NCBI RefSeq assembly: GCF_024228315.1
Contig: NZ_CP100454.1
Span: 558,001 to 622,000, forward strand
Source: Halomarina pelagica
GTDB lineage: Archaea > Halobacteriota > Halobacteria > Halobacteriales > Haloarculaceae
Direction of reading: 5' to 3'
Length of the DNA stretch: 64,000 nucleotides
Part shown: one piece after another, positions 59,892-64,000 of the stretch
Layout: every line of letters begins with the position of its first letter
How positions within the stretch are numbered: position 1 is the first letter of the stretch
The notes under the pieces: generated by a model
Database searches by the model: none
What the model saw: only the letters and a program-made list of their open reading frames with translations
Told to the model about the DNA's origin: nothing
Program-made: the position numbers and the translations under genes

Positions 59892-60098
59892 ATGAACTGG
59901 TCACGTCCGATCGGTGCGCTCGCGGTCCTCGTCGTCGTCGGTTCGGCGCTCGGCGCGCTCCTGTCGCTCCGGGACCTCCTCGCGAGCGAGTACGCCGCCG
60001 CGGCCGCGACCGTCCTCGTCCTCGTCGCGGTCGCCGTCGTCCTGACGAGCGCGCTCGGTGCGCGGGCGGCCCGACTGCTCCGGAACCCCTACTGGTAA
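59892..60098 (+). CDS. Small two-TM membrane protein
   Basis: 68 residues: helix about 5-25 (PIGALAVLVVVGSALGALLS), helix about 35-55 (AAAAATVLVLVAVAVVLTSA), basic end (ARAARLLRNPYW). Short protein of unknown family. It is divergent from the DUF2064 gene, sharing a 53-nt gap. Confidence 0.65.
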   Translation: MNWSRPIGALAVLVVVGSALGALLSLRDLLASEYAAAAATVLVLVAVAVVLTSALGARAARLLRNPYW

Positions 60099-60226
60099 TC
60101 GGCGACCCGACGGCGGCTGTGCGGATCGACTCGCCTCGACTCGCCTCAAATCGAATCGTTCCCGGAACGTGAGGACCGACTCGCGGTGTTATGCCACTAC
60201 CCGTCCAATCCGCGAGTGGTGGTATC

Positions 60227-60682
60227 ATGTACGACACGATACTCGTCCCGACCGACGGGAGCAGGGGCGCGCAGACGGCGGTCGAGGAGGCGCTCGATCT
60301 GGCGGAGACGTTCGACGCGACGGTCCACGTCCTCTACGTCGTCGAACTCGTCTACACGTACGACTTCGACCCGGGCCGCCTGCTCGAACAGCTAGAGCGC
60401 GAGGGGGAACGCGCGACGCGGGAGATCGCGGCCGCAGGTGAGGCCCGCGGCATCGACGTGGTCACCGCGGTCGAGCGCGGGACGCCCCACCGAACCATCG
60501 TCGAGTACGCCACCGAGCACGACGCGGACCTCATCGTGATGGGGACGCACGGTCGACGCGGCGTCCGCCGCGCGCTGCTCGGCAGCGTCACGGAGCGCGT
60601 GCTGCGGCTTGCCGACGTGTCCGTGCTCGTCACGCACCGCGCGCGGGAGGGCGACGAGGCCGACGCGGCCGACGCGGCCTGA
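60227..60682 (+). CDS. Universal stress protein UspA family
   Basis: 151 residues, one Usp domain. The beta1 strand TILVPTDGSRGAQTAVEEAL and the nucleotide-binding GTHGRRGVRRALLGSVTERV are intact, the latter fitting G-2x-G-9x-GS/T for ATP binding, unlike the other USP in this window. The start at 60227 (MYDTILVPTDGS) is the standard one. Cytoplasmic stress protein; expression pattern not deducible. Confidence 0.92.
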   Translation: MYDTILVPTDGSRGAQTAVEEALDLAETFDATVHVLYVVELVYTYDFDPGRLLEQLEREGERATREIAAAGEARGIDVVTAVERGTPHRTIVEYATEHDADLIVMGTHGRRGVRRALLGSVTERVLRLADVSVLVTHRAREGDEADAADAA

Positions 60683-60704
60683 TCGGCCGGACTAAACGGA
60701 CCGA

Positions 60705-62426
60705 TCAGGTCGCATCGGTTCCGCCCTCGCGCTCGCGGAGCTTCCGCCGCTGGATCTTCCCGGTCGTCGTCTGCGGGAGTTCGTCGACGAACTCGATCTC
60801 GCGGGGGTACTCGTACTTCGCGAGGCGGTCGCGCACGAGGTCCCGCAGCTCCGCCCGGAGGTCGTCGCCGGGGGTCGCGCCGGTCGCCGGCTGGACGAAC
60901 GCCTTGATCACCTCGCCGCGCGTCTCGTTCGGGACGCCGACGACGGCGACCTGTCCGACCGCGTCGTGGTCGAGCAGCGCGCTCTCTACCTCCCCCGGGC
61001 CGACGCGGTACCCGGCGGTGATGATGACGTCGTCGTCTCGCGCCTTGAACCAGACGTAGCCCTCCTCGTCGCGGGAGCCAAGGTCGCCGGTCAGGTGCCA
61101 CTCGCCCGCCCGGGCGGCGGCGGTCTTCTCCGGCAGGTTCCAGTACTCCCGGAACACCACCGGATCGCCCTCCCGCCGGACGGCGATCTCGCCGACCTCC
61201 CCGGTCGGGACCTCCTCGCCCGTCTCGGGATCGACGATCCCCACGTCGTGGCCGGGGACGGGCTTCCCCATGCTCCCGGGGCGGGCCTCGAACCAGCCGC
61301 GGCAGTTGCAGACGAGCAGGTTCGCCTCGGTCTGTCCGTAGAGTTCGTTCACCACCACGCCGTCCGCTCCCCCGCCCCCGCCGAGTTCCGCGTCGGCCCA
61401 ATCGAGGATCTCGGGGGTGAGCGGCTCGCCGCCTGAGCAGACCGCGCGCAGCGAGAGGTCGTAGCGGTCGGCCGGGTCGTCCACGTCCATCATCATCCGG
61501 ATGGCCGTCGGCGGGACGAACGCCCCCGTCACGTCGAACTCCTCCAGGATCGAGAACGCCTCCTCGGGGTCGAACTTCCCCATCGGGGAGCCGACGACCG
61601 CCTGGCCGTAGTGCCACGCCGGGAAGACGAGGTCGCCGAGCGCGCCGATCCACGCCCAGTCTGCTGGCGTCCAGTACGTCCCCGCGAGGTCGCGCTCGAA
61701 GTACATCGCGAACGCGGGGCAGTGACCGACCCAGACGCCGTGGCCGTGGAGGACGCCCTTCGGCGGGCCGGTCGAACCGCTCGTGTACAGCACGACGGCC
61801 GGCGTGTCGGCGTCCGTCTCCGCGAGGGCGAAGTCGTCGGGCTGACCGGCGCGGACGGCGTCGAACGCGAGCGTTCCGTCGGTCGCGGTCGCTGCGTCCG
61901 CCCCGCCAGCGGCGTCGGTCCCGCCCCCGCCCTCGCTCTCCTCGCCGCCCGCGGCCTCGACGACGTGCTCCAGCGCGCCGCAGTCGGCCGCCGCGGCGAG
62001 CACCGCGTCGGTCCGGTCGGGGTCGGCGACGACCGCCGTCGCGCCGCTATCGCCGAGTCGGTAGCGCAGGGCGTCCTCGCCGAACAGGACGGAGAGCGGG
62101 AGCGACACCGCCCCGATCTTCCAGCAGGCGAGGTGCGTGAGGACGTTCTCCGGGCGCTGGGAGAGGACGACCGCGACGCGGTCGCCCCGCTCGACGCCGA
62201 GGTCGGCGAGCCCGTGGGCCAACTGGTTCGACAGCCGATCGAGGTCGTCGAAGGTGAACGTCTCGCGGCGGCCGTCGGGGTAGCGCTGGTGGAGCGCGGG
62301 GGCGTCGGCGTCGTCGTGCTTTCTGAGCAGGTCGTGCGCGAGGTTGTAGTCGTCCGGGATGTCCCAGGCGAACGACTCCCGCGCCGCTTCGTACGTGTCG
62401 TAGTCGAGTGATACGTGCCAGGTCAT
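60705..62426 (-). CDS. Acyl-CoA synthetase (AMP-forming)
   Basis: 573 residues, full ANL length. Motif VVLYTSGSTGPPKGVLHGHG (P-loop, about 215), the adenylation core ELYGQTEANLL (about 350) and the C-terminal hinge and catalytic region HLTGDLGSRDEEGYVWFKAR, plus TTTGKIQRRKLRE with the catalytic Lys, are intact. It activates a carboxylic acid to acyl-CoA in two steps via acyl-AMP. The N-terminal WDIPDDYNLAHDLLRKHDDA matches the medium-chain/acetyl-CoA-synthetase-like haloarchaeal group. It lies 67 nt downstream of the hypothetical gene, on the same strand as the SSS symporter, suggesting that the pair supports organic-acid use. Confidence 0.92.
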   Translation of the reverse strand: MTWHVSLDYDTYEAARESFAWDIPDDYNLAHDLLRKHDDADAPALHQRYPDGRRETFTFDDLDRLSNQLAHGLADLGVERGDRVAVVLSQRPENVLTHLACWKIGAVSLPLSVLFGEDALRYRLGDSGATAVVADPDRTDAVLAAAADCGALEHVVEAAGGEESEGGGGTDAAGGADAATATDGTLAFDAVRAGQPDDFALAETDADTPAVVLYTSGSTGPPKGVLHGHGVWVGHCPAFAMYFERDLAGTYWTPADWAWIGALGDLVFPAWHYGQAVVGSPMGKFDPEEAFSILEEFDVTGAFVPPTAIRMMMDVDDPADRYDLSLRAVCSGGEPLTPEILDWADAELGGGGGADGVVVNELYGQTEANLLVCNCRGWFEARPGSMGKPVPGHDVGIVDPETGEEVPTGEVGEIAVRREGDPVVFREYWNLPEKTAAARAGEWHLTGDLGSRDEEGYVWFKARDDDVIITAGYRVGPGEVESALLDHDAVGQVAVVGVPNETRGEVIKAFVQPATGATPGDDLRAELRDLVRDRLAKYEYPREIEFVDELPQTTTGKIQRRKLREREGGTDAT

Positions 62427-62492
62427 ACGTGTGCGTTGTCGGAGCGTGGAATCTACGGTCGGTCGTGTCGAGTGGTCGAGTCGCGGCCCGCC

Positions 62493-62975
62493 TCAGACGA
62501 AGGCGAACCGGGGCGTCTCTACCTCGCACTCGACGTGTGATAGAGGTTCGCACGAGCCGAGCCGGTCGAGGAGGTCGGTCTGTTCGTCGCCGTCCGCGGT
62601 GTTCGCGAGCGTCCACGACTCCCGCCCATCCGCGCCCACCCACTCCAGGGTGAGGCGGGCGCGACGGGTCCGCGTGCCGGATCGGAGGCGGAGCGCCCGG
62701 AGGTCGGACAGCGGGACCGCGACGTTGCGGTCGGAGAGCGCGAGCGCCTCCCCGGGCGACGCGTCGTCGAGCAGCCGACGGGTGCGCTCGCCCATGTCCG
62801 CCCGGAGGAGCATCGAGCGGAACGACTCGCCCGCGAAACACAGGAGGAGTCGTTCGTCGGTCACCAGCACCTCCCAGAACTCGAAGGAGGTGGGGCGCTG
62901 GCGGAACCACTGCGTGAAGCGACCGAGGCGGCGTTCTCCGGGTTCGGGGTCGGGGGGGCTCGTCGTCATCGTCAT
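62493..62975 (-). CDS. Conserved hypothetical protein coupled to SSS symporter
   Basis: 160 residues, starting ATGACGATGACG at 62975, four nt inside the symporter gene's end (ATGA overlap). Soluble, mixed alpha/beta; conserved-looking segment RRLGRFTQWFRQRPTSFEFWEVLVTDERLL and a tail with CEPLSHVECEVETPRF. It has no membrane helix or catalytic motif that I know. Tight coupling to the symporter suggests a cytoplasmic partner or regulator. In bacterial acetate transporters a small membrane DUF4212 protein is the usual neighbour; this one is not of that type. Confidence 0.7.
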   Translation of the reverse strand: MTMTTSPPDPEPGERRLGRFTQWFRQRPTSFEFWEVLVTDERLLLCFAGESFRSMLLRADMGERTRRLLDDASPGEALALSDRNVAVPLSDLRALRLRSGTRTRRARLTLEWVGADGRESWTLANTADGDEQTDLLDRLGSCEPLSHVECEVETPRFAFV

Positions 62976-64000
62976 CGCTCCATGAGCGCGGCGATGTCGG
63001 CCGGCACGCGGCTTCCGCGCTGCGTCGCCAGCGAGCCGACGACGAACAGGATCGTGGCGAGGAGCAGCGCCACCACGCCGACCGGGAGGCCGACGAACAG
63101 CGCTCCGTAGAAGGTCCGGACCGCCTCCGCCAGTCCGCCCAGGCCGATCTGGTCCGCGATCCGCGGGACGGCGCTGAACAGCAGGTTCACGCCCATGCCG
63201 CCGACGGCGGCGAGGATCGCGCCCCACCGCGTCGCGCCCTTCCAGTTCATCCCGAGCGCCGCGATGGGGAAGATGGCGGCGGCGAAGAAGCCCCAGCCGA
63301 TCGTCCCGAGGATGCCGACGAGTTCGCTCGAGTAGAACACCACCAGGGTGGACGTGATGGTGAGGAAGACGAGCGCCGCCTGCGTGACGCGCAGTTCGAC
63401 GCGGTCGCTCTCGATGGTCGAACCGAACGCGCGCGGGAGGTCCCGCGAGATGGCCGCCGCGCCGATGTTGAGGAAGGAGTCGCTCGTCGACATGATCGCC
63501 GCGAGCAGCGCCGCGAGGATGAGCCCCGCGACGACGCCGGGGGTGTACTCCAGCACGAACAGCGGGCCGACGATCGAGGCGCTCGCGGGTTCGGCGACGT
63601 TCCCCGCCTCGACCATCGAGCGCATCGACAGGCCCGTCGAGAACGCGAGCAGGCTCGAGACGGCGTAGGAGACGGCCGCGATCGGCGCGCCCCATCGGAG
63701 GATCTTCAGGTTGCGGCTCATGTAGAACTTCGTGATGAGGTGGGGCTGGCCCGCCGACCCGACCGAGAAGAGGATCCACCAGCCGAGCGCGGTGAAGACG
63801 ATGGCCGAGGTCGACGCCTCCGGCGCGCCGAGCGCGCCGAACGGGGAGACGAGCGACGGATCGGCGCTGGCGAGGTTGCGCGAGATGGTCTCCATCCCGC
63901 CGCCGAAGGAGACGGCGAAGAAGAACACGAGCACCGCGCCGACGATCATCGTGATCGCCTGGACGAAGTCCGTCCAGACGCCCGCGATCATCCCGCCGAG
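62972..64000 (-). CDS. Sodium:solute symporter (SSS family), 5'-truncated by window edge
   Basis: C-terminal 342 residues present; the gene continues beyond 64000. At least nine hydrophobic helices are visible (e.g. TMIVGAVLVFFFAVSFGGGM; VVAGLILAALLAAIMSTSDS). The AIMSTSDSFLNIG segment corresponds to the conserved TM8/TM9 helix region with Ser residues that help bind sodium in SSS transporters. It imports an organic substrate with sodium. Its stop overlaps the hypothetical downstream gene. With the acyl-CoA synthetase it may form an acid-uptake and activation unit such as for acetate or proline-like substrates. Confidence 0.88.
   Translation of the reverse strand, partial: LGGMIAGVWTDFVQAITMIVGAVLVFFFAVSFGGGMETISRNLASADPSLVSPFGALGAPEASTSAIVFTALGWWILFSVGSAGQPHLITKFYMSRNLKILRWGAPIAAVSYAVSSLLAFSTGLSMRSMVEAGNVAEPASASIVGPLFVLEYTPGVVAGLILAALLAAIMSTSDSFLNIGAAAISRDLPRAFGSTIESDRVELRVTQAALVFLTITSTLVVFYSSELVGILGTIGWGFFAAAIFPIAALGMNWKGATRWGAILAAVGGMGVNLLFSAVPRIADQIGLGGLAEAVRTFYGALFVGLPVGVVALLLATILFVVGSLATQRGSRVPADIAALMER

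Overview
The window is a piece of a haloarchaeal chromosome (class Halobacteria). This rests on uniformly high GC, strongly acidic predicted proteins, archaeal-only information genes (archaeal Pelota, RqcH, Elp3, LSM followed by L37e, Lhr-type helicase, Dna2-like helicase-nuclease), bat-type HTH_10 regulators, Tat-type lipobox signals, and TATA-like elements placed 24-31 nt before many start codons, as expected for leaderless haloarchaeal transcripts. Genes are dense, on both strands, and often overlap by 1-4 nt. One RNA gene is visible, tRNA-Ser(UGA), at 58960-59042 on the minus strand.

Region by region. 1-1300: a HicB-like antitoxin/PIN toxin pair flanked by a near-identical direct repeat, then a small hypothetical. 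1.3-10.2 kb: FMN reductase, Yip1 membrane protein, a large S1/OB/DHH-like RecJ relative, Elp3, two MBL-fold hydrolases, an FAD oxidoreductase and an alpha/beta hydrolase. 10.2-17.1 kb: cold-shock protein divergent from RqcH, two DUF4013-type membrane proteins, a Zn-alcohol dehydrogenase and Pelota. 17.07-17.93 kb: an 860-base gene-free segment with a long inverted repeat and terminal hairpins. 17.9-28.3 kb: universal stress protein, RNase Z-like MBL protein, Lhr helicase, AbrB-type protein, MFS transporter, a truncated tautomerase remnant, a Dna2-like helicase-nuclease and a MaoC dehydratase. 28.4-34.3 kb: DUF892 ferritin-like protein, enoyl-CoA hydratase, small hypotheticals, thiolase plus DUF35 partner, and a TauE/SafE exporter.

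34.3-36.7 kb is a cassette of a bat-type regulator and a divergent cytochrome P450. It is bracketed by a 31-nt perfect direct repeat and looks inserted. 36.7-39.4 kb: a zincin-like metalloprotease, a small membrane protein and an M42 peptidase. 39.4-47.6 kb holds two convergent operons that fit together: a NitT/TauT/SsuA-type ABC importer and hyuA-hyuB-isochorismatase-like amidohydrolase. The order of chemistry matches uptake and opening of a hydantoin-like ring followed by decarbamoylation (the N-methylhydantoin to sarcosine route), though the substrate is not proven. 47.9-52.3 kb is an exopolysaccharide locus: membrane-anchored DUF2334 deacetylase, processive GT2 and a Tat-exported GH26-like glycosidase, with AT-rich promoter regions.

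52.3-55.4 kb: a second bat-type regulator beside a coupled CaiB-family CoA-transferase and homocitrate/isopropylmalate-synthase-like enzyme. 55.5-59.1 kb is the core stretch lsm-rpl37e-purF, a subtilase without signal peptide, and tRNA-Ser. The window ends with a DUF2064 protein, a small membrane protein, a universal stress protein, and an acyl-CoA synthetase near an SSS-family symporter cut by the window edge, coupled to a small conserved hypothetical.
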